DNA of 64,000 nucleotides from Capillimicrobium parvum (GTDB lineage: Bacteria > Actinomycetota > Thermoleophilia > Solirubrobacterales > Solirubrobacteraceae), in assembly GCF_021172045.1 (NCBI RefSeq), contig NZ_CP087164.1, positions 3,100,001-3,164,000 of the forward strand, read 5' to 3'. A program made the position numbers and the translations under genes. Position 1 is the first letter of the stretch. The number at the start of each line of letters is the position of its first letter. Positions 18,173 to 26,225 of the stretch are shown piece by piece. Under the pieces are notes generated by a model. That model saw only the letters and a list, made by a program, of their open reading frames with translations. It did not search any database and was not told the DNA's origin.

Positions 18173-19632
18173 CGGGCGACCACCTTGAACGACCCGCGCA
18201 TGAACGGATGCACGCGGCAGAAGTACGTGTACGTGCCGGGCTTGAGGTTGCTCGGCGTCTTCCAGCTCTTGCGGTTCGCCGCGGCGGTCATGACCGCCGG
18301 CCCGAAGCCGAGCTCCCCGGAGTCGAAGTCGACGCGCCCGTCCGCCAGCGGGTAGGCGATGCCGGTCTCGCCGCTGCACGGCTGCTTGCAGGCGGTGATC
18401 GTGTGGTAGATCGTCGCGTCGGAGTCCTGGTTGACGAACGTCAGCCGCCTGCCCTGGCGGACCACCGGCGGCCGGCCCGCCCTGCCGGTCATGTTCAGGT
18501 CGCCCTGGGCGTAGATGAAGTCCTTGATGTCGACGCGGCCGCCACCGCCGCGCACGCCCATGAGCGTCCGCGCGTCGGGCAGGCCGGACTGGCCGCCGCC
18601 GTGGTTGTCGTTCTCGGCGAGGTGGCCGTGGTTGAGCACGCCCTTCGTGTCGAGCTGGCCGGAGAACGGATCGATGCCGGTCGTGTCGCCCTCGGAGTAG
18701 GCGACCGGCATGATCGCCATCGACTCGTACCAGGAGGCCTTCGAGACGTCGTACGTCCCGGTGACGCTGATCACGTCCCCCTTGTGCAGCTGGACCTTCC
18801 AGTCCGGCGGCGTGTTCGTCATGGCGACGTCCCACGACACGGCGCCGGCCGGCTCGAAGTAGTGCGCCTCGGAGCGGAACAGCCGCACGCGCTGCCCGTT
18901 GCGCGTCAGGTACAGATCCGTGTGCAGCCCACCGGGATGCAGATGGCCGGCCGTCGCGACGAGCGTGCCGTCGTTGGGGACGTTCCACTCGTGCGCGAAG
19001 CCGATCTTCTTGCGCTCGGCGCCCTTGGCCATGTCGGGGAACGTGTACTGACCCTTGTGGCCCAGCCGCCGCAGCGCATCGAAGATCGGGTAGGCCTTGA
19101 CCCCCGCGGCGTCCATCCACTGCGTGCGCACGGTCTTCATCCCCTGCGCCGTCGCCTCGGTCGCCGGCAGGAAGTCGATCTCGTACGTGAGGTAGACCTT
19201 GTCCGGGTTCGGCGTGAGGTTGTGGATCATGTAGTTCAACAGCCACTTCTGGTCGAGGTCGTACCAGTAGCCGTAGCCCTGCGGCAGGAAGACGTTCGTC
19301 TTCTCCTCGCCCGCCGCCCACGTCGGCAGGCCGTCCACGAGCCACACGCCGTGATGGAGGTGGATCACGTCGACGCCGGGGACCTTGCCGTTGAGGTAGG
19401 TGAGGTTGGGGCGGAACGCCGTGATGTAGCCCGGCACCTTCGGCTTGAGGTCGTTCGGGTGGATCTCGATGGTGTTCTGGCCGGGCGCGATGTCGATCGG
19501 CCCGAACTTGTAGGTCAGGTGCTGCAGGCCGGGGTAGTCGACCGGCTGCGCGTACTGCGCCGCCCCCGCGGACGCCGGCAGCAGGGCGGCGGCGAACAGG
19601 ATCAGGGCAGGCAGAAGCAGTCGGCGCATCAT
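18169..19632 (-). CDS. Secreted Nod19-like protein with C-terminal cupredoxin domain
   Basis: A protein of 487 residues with a Sec signal peptide (MMRRLLLPALILFAAALLPA, then SAGAAQ). Residues about 30-290 contain VIHLHHGVWLVDG, GYGYWYDLDQKWLLNYMIHN and ATAGHLHPGG. These resemble the stress-upregulated Nod19 family and the histidine clusters of copper type-II monooxygenases. Residues about 390-487 form a cupredoxin: FVNQDSDATIYHTI, then YFCRVHPFMRGSFKVV, with H, C, H and M copper ligands all visible. It is probably an exported copper oxidase or electron carrier. The start overlaps the glycosyltransferase stop (ATGA). Confidence 0.75.
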   Translation of the reverse strand: MMRRLLLPALILFAAALLPASAGAAQYAQPVDYPGLQHLTYKFGPIDIAPGQNTIEIHPNDLKPKVPGYITAFRPNLTYLNGKVPGVDVIHLHHGVWLVDGLPTWAAGEEKTNVFLPQGYGYWYDLDQKWLLNYMIHNLTPNPDKVYLTYEIDFLPATEATAQGMKTVRTQWMDAAGVKAYPIFDALRRLGHKGQYTFPDMAKGAERKKIGFAHEWNVPNDGTLVATAGHLHPGGLHTDLYLTRNGQRVRLFRSEAHYFEPAGAVSWDVAMTNTPPDWKVQLHKGDVISVTGTYDVSKASWYESMAIMPVAYSEGDTTGIDPFSGQLDTKGVLNHGHLAENDNHGGGQSGLPDARTLMGVRGGGGRVDIKDFIYAQGDLNMTGRAGRPPVVRQGRRLTFVNQDSDATIYHTITACKQPCSGETGIAYPLADGRVDFDSGELGFGPAVMTAAANRKSWKTPSNLKPGTYTYFCRVHPFMRGSFKVVAR

Positions 19633-21029
19633 GGTTGCTGCAGTCTGCCTGAAATCATCTCGTCGCGCGGCACCAGCGCCTCCTCGAGCGTCGCGGCCAT
19701 CGCCCCCGCGATCGCCGGCCACGAGTAGTGGGCGCGCGCGTCCTCGAGCGCATTGCGCCCGCGGCGGCGCCGCTCGTCGCCGTCGTCGACCGCCTGGACC
19801 ATCGCGGCGGCCAGTCCCGCCTCGTCGTCGGGCTCCACCAGCCACCCCGTCTCGCCGTCGCGGATGATCAGCGACGGGCCGAACCGATCGACCGCGATCG
19901 GCGGCAGCCCGCACGCCATCGCCTCGACGATCACCTGGCCGAACTGCTCGCGCACGGAGGCGAGCACCAGCGCGTCGCTCGCATGCAGCAGCGCCGCGAG
20001 CTCGTTGTGCTCGTGCCAGCCGGCCAGGAAGACGTCCGGGACGCCGAGGCGCCGGATGGTGTCGAACGGATGCTCGCCCTCCCACTCGCCCGCGTGGCCG
20101 CCCACGACGACGAGCGGCGCGCGCGTGGCGAACCGCTCACGGGCGCGGGCGTACGCCGCGATCATGAGGCCCACCCGCTTGACCTCGGTGAACCGGCCGA
20201 CGTAGAGCAGCGTCGGCCCCTCGGCGAACGCGGCGAGGTCCTCCTCGGCGTACGCGACGCTGCCCGCCCCCCGCCCCGGCCGCCAGCCGCGGGGCTCGGC
20301 GACGAGGCACCGGCGCCACAGCGCGACGCGGTCGACCGGCTCCTCGGCGGGCGCGAACGCGGCCGGGTCGTAGCCGTTGGGCATCACCGTGCAGCGGTCG
20401 GGGTCGATGCCGAGCGCCGTGACCGCGCGCTGCACCTGCGTGGACGACAGGAGGATCAGCCGCGCGCAGGACTGCGCCCACCCGCGCAGCCTGCGGGCCC
20501 ACGCCTCGGCGTGCGTCCAGCCCGCCGGGGCGCCGGCGGCGATCCGCTCGAGCATGAGCAGCTCGGTGCCGTGGAGATGGCCGACCACCGGCACGCCGGG
20601 CGCCACGCGCTGCGCCGCGGCGTTGACGGGCGTCAGGTGCGACAGGTGCAGCACGTCGGCCGTGGCCGCCCCCGCCTCCTCGAGGGCGGCGGCCCAGGCA
20701 TCGACCTGGCGCTCGTACTGCGCGTCGTCGAGCGCCGCGAAGATGCGGTCCGGTGCCCCGAGGCGATCCTCGTAGGAGGGGTGCATCGGCGCGGCGCCCG
20801 CGGGCGGGTCCATGGGGTCGGGCGCGGCGAGCGCCGTTGTGAAGTCCACCTCGTGCAGGTCGAAGCCGGCATAGAACGCGCGGGCGTCGCCCTGGTGGCC
20901 GTCGTGGCGCGAGCCCGAGACGATCGTCACGTCCCACCCGTGGGCGGGCAGCTCACGCGCGAGCGAGCGCAGCACGTAGGCCGAGCCGCCGCGGGGAAAG
21001 AAGATCGACGCAGACACGACCCGGGGCAC
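19629..21029 (-). CDS. Glycosyltransferase family 4-like (GT-B)
   Basis: A protein of 466 residues. The N-terminal domain contains FPRGGSAYVLRSLARELPAH and DVLHLSHLTPVN; the C-terminal GT1 domain has TLLYVGRFTEVKRVGLMIAA, GVPDVFLAGWHEHNELAALL and EQFGQVIVEAMACGLPPIAV, the EX7E-type nucleotide-sugar site. It transfers a sugar from an activated donor to an unknown acceptor, perhaps a polysaccharide, lipid or small-molecule glycoside. The GTG start at 21029 lies 6 bp after TAGGAT (21036-21041). It is coupled to the secreted copper protein downstream. Confidence 0.87.
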   Translation of the reverse strand: MPRVVSASIFFPRGGSAYVLRSLARELPAHGWDVTIVSGSRHDGHQGDARAFYAGFDLHEVDFTTALAAPDPMDPPAGAAPMHPSYEDRLGAPDRIFAALDDAQYERQVDAWAAALEEAGAATADVLHLSHLTPVNAAAQRVAPGVPVVGHLHGTELLMLERIAAGAPAGWTHAEAWARRLRGWAQSCARLILLSSTQVQRAVTALGIDPDRCTVMPNGYDPAAFAPAEEPVDRVALWRRCLVAEPRGWRPGRGAGSVAYAEEDLAAFAEGPTLLYVGRFTEVKRVGLMIAAYARARERFATRAPLVVVGGHAGEWEGEHPFDTIRRLGVPDVFLAGWHEHNELAALLHASDALVLASVREQFGQVIVEAMACGLPPIAVDRFGPSLIIRDGETGWLVEPDDEAGLAAAMVQAVDDGDERRRRGRNALEDARAHYSWPAIAGAMAATLEEALVPRDEMISGRLQQP

Positions 21030-21035
21030 CGGCCC

Positions 21036-21041
21036 ATCCTA
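21036..21041 (-). promoter_or_regulatory. -10 element of the glycosyltransferase gene, leaderless
   Basis: TAGGAT on the minus strand, 6 bp before the GTG at 21029. Confidence 0.45.
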
Positions 21042-21078
21042 GGTGGACGGGGCGGCGCCCCCGCGCCGGCTCGCGCGG

Positions 21079-21297
21079 TCAGTGGCGGTTGTTGCGCCGC
21101 GCGCGGCGCGCGGCCTGCGCCCGCGCCCGGTCCTTCTTGCGCTGCACCCCGGAGCGGCGGTGGTGGTCCAGCCCGTCGGGATGGTCGGGGTCCGCCACGG
21201 GCGCGCGCCGGCGGGCGTCGCGCGCGATGAGCACCCCAATCCCGATCAGCAGCAGGATGCCGATGGCGACGAGGGCGATCTCCTGCAGGTTGCTCAT
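21079..21297 (-). CDS. Small single-pass membrane protein with basic tail
   Basis: A protein of 72 residues. Residues 5-24 (QEIALVAIGILLLIGIGVLI) form one transmembrane helix, followed by a strongly basic cytoplasmic tail with clustered Arg and Lys (SGVQRKKDRARAQAARRARR). No family is recognised. The ATG at 21297 overlaps the DUF72 stop by 4 bp (ATGA). A start-less frame after 9616 has a similar membrane helix plus Arg tail. Confidence 0.65.
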   Translation of the reverse strand: MSNLQEIALVAIGILLLIGIGVLIARDARRRAPVADPDHPDGLDHHRRSGVQRKKDRARAQAARRARRNNRH

Positions 21298-22037
21298 GGG
21301 TCGCCCGCAGTATCGGCCAACAGCGCGCGCAGCGCCAGCGCGTTGCGGGGGGCGAAGGCGTTCCAGTCGTTGTTGAAGTAGGCGAAGACCGTGGCGATCG
21401 CCCGCATCTCGTCGACCCGCGCCGCCCATTCGCGGATCTCGCGCTCGGAGTAGTTGCCGCCGCGTCCGCGCGCGCCGTAGTGGAAGCGGATGAGCGTCCA
21501 TCCGGCGGTGAGCGGCGCGGCCGGCAGCGGGCGCCGGGCGTCGTGGCCGATCACGGCGGCGACGCCGTGGCGGCGCAGCAGGTCCCAGACCTCGTCGCAG
21601 AACCAGCTCGCGTGGCGCAGCTCGAGCGCGTGCCGGCCCGGCGGCAGCTCGGCCAGCGCGCCCGCGAGCCGGTCGTCGTCGCGCCTGAAGCGCTCGGGCA
21701 GCTGCCACAGCCACGGCCCCATCCGGCCGGCGGCGGCGAGCGGCTCGACGCGCTCCGCGAGGCGCCGGCTCGAGTCCGCGACCGTCGTCAGGCGCTTCAT
21801 GTGCGTGGCGAAGCGGCTCACCTTCACGGTGAAGCAGAACTCGGGCGTCGTCTGAGCCACCCAGCGCGCCACCGCGTCGACCTTCGGCAGCCGGTAGAAG
21901 GTGTTGTTGAGCTCGACCGTGTCGAACACCGACGCGTAGTGCTCCAGCCACCGGCGCTGCGGGCAGCCGGCGGGATAGAACGCGCCCCGCCAGTCGGCGT
22001 ACTGCCAGCCGGAGCAGCCGATGCGGGCCGGCTTCAG
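21294..22037 (-). CDS. DUF72 family protein (CTG start)
   Basis: About 247 residues. RIGCSGWQYADWRGAFYP, then FDTVELNNTFYRLPKVDAVA, FCFTVKVSRFATHMKRLTT and AYFNNDWNAFAPRNALALRA are the DUF72 (YecE-like) signatures; the fold is a TIM barrel of unknown activity. The family normally begins a few residues before the R-I-G-T-S-G-W strand. In this frame that position is a CTG (22037) overlapping the upstream stop as CTGA. Any ATG or GTG farther up would overlap the upstream gene extensively. Confidence 0.85.
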   Translation of the reverse strand: MKPARIGCSGWQYADWRGAFYPAGCPQRRWLEHYASVFDTVELNNTFYRLPKVDAVARWVAQTTPEFCFTVKVSRFATHMKRLTTVADSSRRLAERVEPLAAAGRMGPWLWQLPERFRRDDDRLAGALAELPPGRHALELRHASWFCDEVWDLLRRHGVAAVIGHDARRPLPAAPLTAGWTLIRFHYGARGRGGNYSEREIREWAARVDEMRAIATVFAYFNNDWNAFAPRNALALRALLADTAGDP

Positions 22038-22420
22038 CGGCGTCCCCGCCTCCCGAAGGCCAGAGCCATCGCGAGGTTGCCCGCCCCGGCGCCCCAGAGG
22101 ACGGCGCGCGCGCCGCGCCGCGCGATGGACGGCGACGCCGACGCCCACACGACGTCGGTGGCGATCTCGGTCGCACGCAGCCACGCCAGCGCCCACCAGT
22201 CGCGCGGCGCGCCGCGCGCGGCGGCGACCGCGTGGGCCGCCGCGAACGTCAGCCAGATCGGCCCGCAGCGGCGGAACAGCGCGCGGGCGTCGGGCGACGG
22301 CTCGGCGTGACCCAGGGCCCGCAGCGTCGCGTCCGGCGCGACCAGCGCGCCGGTGCCGAGAGCGAGGTCGAAGGCCGCCATCGTGCGGTTCACGGCCTCC
22401 ACGGTGCCGTCGAAGGTCAT
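22034..22420 (-). CDS. Hypothetical small membrane protein
   Basis: A protein of 128 residues with up to four hydrophobic stretches: AAFDLALGTGALVAP, PIWLTFAAAHAVAAARG, WWALAWLRATEIATDVVW and VLWGAGAGNLAMALAFG. No family is recognised. The ATG at 22420 follows TAGGGT (22431-22436) by 10 bp, a leaderless arrangement. It is the first gene of an operon with DUF72 and the small basic membrane protein, and is divergent from the next gene. Confidence 0.6.
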   Translation of the reverse strand: MTFDGTVEAVNRTMAAFDLALGTGALVAPDATLRALGHAEPSPDARALFRRCGPIWLTFAAAHAVAAARGAPRDWWALAWLRATEIATDVVWASASPSIARRGARAVLWGAGAGNLAMALAFGRRGRR

Positions 22421-22430
22421 GGCGGACCGG

Positions 22431-22436
22431 ACCCTA
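22431..22436 (-). promoter_or_regulatory. -10 element of the 22420 membrane-protein gene
   Basis: TAGGGT on the minus strand, 10 bp before the ATG at 22420; it is in a 66-bp divergent gap shared with the plus-strand promoter at 22472. Confidence 0.45.
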
Positions 22437-22471
22437 GTCGAGCCGCCGCGGGGACCACCCAATGGTGCATC

Positions 22472-22477
22472 TACACT
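22472..22477 (+). promoter_or_regulatory. -10 element of the 22487 gene, leaderless
   Basis: TACACT 9 bp before the ATG at 22487. Confidence 0.5.
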
Positions 22478-22486
22478 GCGCGCACC

Positions 22487-23089
22487 ATGGCGAAGCAGCG
22501 ACAGGTCCGCATCGAGCAGCGCAGCGCGCTGGCCGCGATGCAGCAGCTCGAGACGCGGTCCGACGACGAGCTTCTCGCGGAGACGAAGTACCGCGCGGCG
22601 GCCCAGGCCATCCTGGGCGCCCGCGCCGCCGAGCGCTACGACGCCAAGGCGTCGCGCGAGCACTTCCGCAAGGCGATCGCGGCCGCCCGGCCGCAGGAGC
22701 GCATGCAGCTGCGGCGCATGGCCGACGCCTCGCTGGCCCTGGCCGAGCGCCGCGCCGGCGACCTCAAGGACGCGGTCGAGCGCCTGGGCCAGGCGCCGCC
22801 GTCCAGCCGCCAGCTCCTCATGCTGCGGTTCATGGGCCTGGTCGCCCCGCCGCCCGGCGCGTCGATCTTCCTGCGCCTGCGCGGCATCGCCCTCGTCATC
22901 GGGATCATCGTCGCGCTGATGGCGATCGGCTTCGGCATCGTCGAGCTCATCGCGCTGCCGTTCGGGGGCATCTCGATCGGCGGAGCCGTCCTCCTCGGGC
23001 TGCTGCTCGTCGTGGCGGTGCTCGGCGGCCTGGCGCTGTTCGGCCGCCGGCGCCAGAACAAGGCGAAGGCGGCGAGAGCCGCCGGATAG
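22487..23089 (+). CDS. Hypothetical protein: helical domain plus two transmembrane helices
   Basis: A protein of 200 residues. The first ~115 are charged, TPR-like helices (AAAQAILGARAAERYDAKAS, EHFRKAIAAARPQERMQL, ADASLALAERRAGDLKDAVE). Two membrane helices follow (GIALVIGIIVALMAIGFGIV and IGGAVLLGLLLVVAVLGGLA) with a short basic tail. No family is recognised. The topology suggests a cytoplasmic helical domain anchored to the membrane. The gene ends at a strong bidirectional hairpin (23091-23113). Confidence 0.7.
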   Translation: MAKQRQVRIEQRSALAAMQQLETRSDDELLAETKYRAAAQAILGARAAERYDAKASREHFRKAIAAARPQERMQLRRMADASLALAERRAGDLKDAVERLGQAPPSSRQLLMLRFMGLVAPPPGASIFLRLRGIALVIGIIVALMAIGFGIVELIALPFGGISIGGAVLLGLLLVVAVLGGLALFGRRRQNKAKAARAAG

Positions 23090-23090
23090 C

Positions 23091-23113
23091 CCGGGGCGGC
23101 CCGTCCGCCCCGG
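23091..23113. terminator. Bidirectional GC hairpin between convergent genes
   Basis: A perfect 9-bp stem, CCGGGGCGG paired with CCGCCCCGG, and a 5-nt loop, in the 30-bp gap between the end of the 22487 gene and the end of the cyclophilin gene. It lacks a U tract on either strand. Confidence 0.6.
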
Positions 23114-23119
23114 CGCGTC

Positions 23120-23821
23120 CTACCCCTCGCTCAGCGTCGCCTTCTCGATCACGACGGGCCGCTGCGGCGCGTCCGTCGCGTCCGTGGGCACCGCCTCGAT
23201 CCGGTCGGCCGCGTTCATGCCGTCGCCGACGACCCTGCCGATCACCGCGTAGTCCGGCGGCAGCTGCGCGTCCTCCGCCGTGACGATGAAGAACTGGCTG
23301 CCCGACGTGCCCGCGGGCTCCATCTCGCTCTTGGCCATCGCTACGACTCCGCGCGTGTAGCGCGTGCCGGCCGGCGGCTTCTCGGTCACCGAATAGCCCG
23401 GGCCGCCCGTGCCGTCGCCCGCGGGGTCGCCGCCCTGGACCACGAAGCCGGGGACGACGCGGTGGAAGCTCAGGCCGTCGAAGAAGCCGTCGCGGGCGAG
23501 CTGGGCGAACGAGGCGGCCGTCTTCGGCTGCGCGCGCTGGTCGAGCAGGATCCGGATCTCGCCGCAGTTGGTCAGCAGCGTCACCGTGTGGCGGGCGCCG
23601 CGCTTCAGACGCGTCGTGGGGGCCTGCTCCTCGACCTGCTTGGGGGCGGCGGCGGGCACGTCCCGGCATGCGGCGCCCGCCGGCGCGGTCGCGGTGCCGC
23701 CGGGGCTCTGCGCGATCGCGGCGGACGTGCCGGCCGATGTCGATCCGGAGTCGCCGCCGCAACCGGCGGCGGCGAAGGCGAGGCTGAGCAGGACGGCGAG
23801 GGCAGGCAGGAATCGGGGCAT
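23120..23821 (-). CDS. Lipoprotein cyclophilin-type peptidyl-prolyl isomerase
   Basis: A protein of 233 residues. A lipoprotein signal peptide (FLPALAVLLSLAFAAAGC, Cys about 20) is followed by a Ser/Thr/Ala linker. The cyclophilin domain has TNCGEIRILLDQRAQPKTAA, SFHRVVPGFVVQGGDP, GSQFFIV and YAVIGRVVGDGMNAAD. The catalytic Arg and the Q-F-F segment are present. It should fold proteins outside the membrane. TATCCT (23831-23836) 9 bp before the ATG indicates a leaderless message. Confidence 0.9.
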   Translation of the reverse strand: MPRFLPALAVLLSLAFAAAGCGGDSGSTSAGTSAAIAQSPGGTATAPAGAACRDVPAAAPKQVEEQAPTTRLKRGARHTVTLLTNCGEIRILLDQRAQPKTAASFAQLARDGFFDGLSFHRVVPGFVVQGGDPAGDGTGGPGYSVTEKPPAGTRYTRGVVAMAKSEMEPAGTSGSQFFIVTAEDAQLPPDYAVIGRVVGDGMNAADRIEAVPTDATDAPQRPVVIEKATLSEG

Positions 23822-23830
23822 CGGCGGGCG

Positions 23831-23836
23831 AGGATA
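23831..23836 (-). promoter_or_regulatory. -10 element of the cyclophilin gene
   Basis: TATCCT on the minus strand, 9 bp before the ATG at 23821. Confidence 0.5.
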
Positions 23837-23853
23837 GACGGCGCGCCCGCGCC

Positions 23854-25263
23854 CTACGCCGCCAGCCGCGCCGGCCGCGCGGCGGCCCGGCGCGGGTTCG
23901 GAACGAGAAGGCAGACGGCCAGCGCGGCGAGCGCCGCCACCCCGCTGATCGCGAAGGCGATCGTGTAGCCGCTCTCGGCCACGTGCCCGCTCGCCAGCGC
24001 ATGCGACGCCAGCAGCGACGCGGTGATCTGCCCGCCCACCGCGCCGCCGATGTTGCGCGTGATGGTGTTGATCCCGGTCGCCACCCCCGTCTGCGTCGGC
24101 TCCACGGAGTTCACCACGAGGTTCGCCATGGCCGCCAGCGCCAGCGAGATCCCGACGCCGAGCAGCCCGCCGCCGAACGCGATCGTCCACAGCTCGCCGT
24201 GGGCGAAGGTCAGCACCGCGAACGCTGCCGCCGCGAACATCGCGCCCAGGGCGAGCGGCAGGCGCGATCCGAAGCGGCTGCCCAGCCAGCCCGCGAGCGG
24301 CCCGACGACGAGCATCATGAGCGAGCTCGGCAGGAGCACCAGGCCCGCGCCGGTCGCGCTCAGCCCGAACCCGTATCCGGTCGACTCGGGCGCCTCGACG
24401 AGCTGCGGGATGAGGATGAACGACCCGAACATGGCGAAGCCGATGGCGAAGGCCGCCACGTTCGGGCTCCAGACCGCCCGCTGCGCCATGATCGCCATGT
24501 CGACGAGCGGCTGCGCAATCCGGGTCTCGTAGATGATGAAGACGGCGAGCAGGACGAGCCCGCCGACGATCAGCCCGAGGACGCCGCCCGACGTCCAGCC
24601 CCAGTCCGGACCCTGCGACACGCCGAGCAGCACCGCGATCAGCGAGAACGACAGCAGCGCGCCGCCGCCCCAGTCGATCCTCGCCGGTGCACGCACCGGC
24701 GACTCCGGCACCCAGCGCCACGTCGCCAGCGCCGCGGCGGCCGTCACGCCCAGCGAGACCCAGAACAGCGAGGCGACCGACAGGTGGTCGACCATGACCC
24801 CGGCGAGGACCAGCCCGAACCCGCCGCCGATGCCGAAGACGGCGCTGATGATCCCGATCGACGTCGCGACGCGCTCGGGCGGGAACTCGTCGCGGATGAT
24901 CCCGTAGGACAAGGGGAACACCGCTCCGCCCGCGCCCTGGATGACGCGGCCCGCGATCAGCAGCCCGAGCGAGCTCGTGCCCAGCGCGCACACGATCGAG
25001 CCCAGGCCGAAGAGGACGAGCGTGACGAGCAGCAGCCGCTCCTTGCCGAACATGTCGCCCAGGCGCCCGATGATCGGCGGCGCCACGCTGGCGACGAGCA
25101 GGAACGCCGTCAGCAGCCACGAGACGGCGGCCTCCGACGTCCCGGTCTCGGCCTGGATGGCGGGCAGCGCGGGCAGGATCATCGTCTGCGCGAGGGAGTA
25201 GGCGATCGCTCCCGCGACGAGCGAGAGCAGCGTCCGCGTCGGGCTCTGGCGCTCGGGCGGCAT
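23854..25263 (-). CDS. MFS drug/proton antiporter (DHA2, 14-helix type)
   Basis: A protein of 469 residues. Motif A between TM2 and TM3 reads GRLGDMFGKERLLL, with IAGRVIQGAGGAVFPL (motif B) and GFGLVLAGVMVDH (motif C). About 13-14 hydrophobic helices can be counted. DHA2 members export drugs or metabolites by proton antiport. TAGTCT (25271-25276) lies 7 bp before the ATG. It is divergent from dagK across 71 bp; no regulator gene is adjacent. Confidence 0.88.
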   Translation of the reverse strand: MPPERQSPTRTLLSLVAGAIAYSLAQTMILPALPAIQAETGTSEAAVSWLLTAFLLVASVAPPIIGRLGDMFGKERLLLVTLVLFGLGSIVCALGTSSLGLLIAGRVIQGAGGAVFPLSYGIIRDEFPPERVATSIGIISAVFGIGGGFGLVLAGVMVDHLSVASLFWVSLGVTAAAALATWRWVPESPVRAPARIDWGGGALLSFSLIAVLLGVSQGPDWGWTSGGVLGLIVGGLVLLAVFIIYETRIAQPLVDMAIMAQRAVWSPNVAAFAIGFAMFGSFILIPQLVEAPESTGYGFGLSATGAGLVLLPSSLMMLVVGPLAGWLGSRFGSRLPLALGAMFAAAAFAVLTFAHGELWTIAFGGGLLGVGISLALAAMANLVVNSVEPTQTGVATGINTITRNIGGAVGGQITASLLASHALASGHVAESGYTIAFAISGVAALAALAVCLLVPNPRRAAARPARLAA

Positions 25264-25270
25264 CGTTGAG

Positions 25271-25276
25271 AGACTA
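25271..25276 (-). promoter_or_regulatory. -10 element of the MFS gene, leaderless
   Basis: TAGTCT on the minus strand, 7 bp before the ATG at 25263. Confidence 0.55.
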
Positions 25277-25318
25277 AAACATCAGGCAGATAAGGACCTG
25301 CTTGCCCGGGCCCCCCGC

Positions 25319-25324
25319 TAGCGT
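25319..25324 (+). promoter_or_regulatory. -10 element of dagK, leaderless
   Basis: TAGCGT 10 bp before the ATG at 25335, inside the 14-mer (25318-25331) shared with the second TetR promoter. Confidence 0.55.
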
Positions 25325-25334
25325 CCCCGCGGTC

Positions 25335-26225
25335 ATGTCGCGGCTCATCTGGCTCATCGTCAATCCGCACTCCGGCGGCGGGCGCGGGATGCGCCGGCTC
25401 CCGGACGCCGAGCGGGCCCTGACGGCGCTCGGGCTGGAGCACCGGACGCACTGCACGACGAGTCTGGAGCACGGGCGCGAGCTCGCGCAGGAGGGCGCCG
25501 ACGAGGGGGCGCTCGTCGTCACGCTGTCGGGCGACGGGCTCATCGGCGCCGTCGCCGCGGTCCTCGCCGATCGGGACGACGCACTGCTCGGCATCCTCCC
25601 CGGCGGGCGCGGCAACGACCTCGCACGGACGCTCGGCATCCCGCTCGACGACGTCGCGGCCGCCTGCGCGGTGCTGCGCGACGGCGTCGCGCGGCCGCTC
25701 GACCTCGGCCGCGTCGGCGACCGCTCGTTCGTCGGCATCGCCTCGCTCGGCTTCGACTCCGACGCCAACCGCATCGCCAACGAGGCGCCGTCCTGGCTCG
25801 GCCGGGGCGTCTACGCGTACGGCGCGCTGCGCGCCCTCGCGGCGTGGCACCCAGCCCGCTTCGACCTCGAGATCGACGGCGCGCCGCCGCGATCGGTCAC
25901 CGGCTACAGCGTCGGGACGGCGAACAACTCGGCCTACGGCGGGGGCATGTACGCGGCGCCGCATGCGAAGCTCGACGACGGGCTGCTCGACGTCGTCGCG
26001 GTGCGCTCGATGCCGAAGCGCCGGTTCCTCACGCAGCTGCTGCCGCGGGTCTTCAAGGGCACGCACGTCGAGCTGCCGGAGGTGGAGGAGGCGCGCGCCC
26101 GCTCGGTCCGCATCAGCGCCGACCGCCCGTTCGTCGTCTACGCCGACGGCGACCCGATCGGCGCGACGCCCGTCGTCATCTCCGTGCGACCGCACGCGCT
26201 GCGCGTCATGGCGCCGGCCGCATGA
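25335..26225 (+). CDS. Diacylglycerol/lipid kinase (DagK/YegS family)
   Basis: A protein of 296 residues. WLIVNPHSGGGRG is the nucleotide-binding start, VVTLSGDGLIGAVAAVLAD corresponds to the GGDGT active-site motif (here S-G-D-G-L), and LGILPGGRGNDLARTLGI is the conserved G-T-x-N-D-x-A-R element. The C-terminal domain contains YSVGTANNSAYGGGM and FVVYADGDPIG. It phosphorylates diacylglycerol or a related lipid. It heads an operon with murT and gatD through an ATGA overlap, consistent with recycling of lipids for envelope synthesis. Confidence 0.88.
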   Translation: MSRLIWLIVNPHSGGGRGMRRLPDAERALTALGLEHRTHCTTSLEHGRELAQEGADEGALVVTLSGDGLIGAVAAVLADRDDALLGILPGGRGNDLARTLGIPLDDVAAACAVLRDGVARPLDLGRVGDRSFVGIASLGFDSDANRIANEAPSWLGRGVYAYGALRALAAWHPARFDLEIDGAPPRSVTGYSVGTANNSAYGGGMYAAPHAKLDDGLLDVVAVRSMPKRRFLTQLLPRVFKGTHVELPEVEEARARSVRISADRPFVVYADGDPIGATPVVISVRPHALRVMAPAA

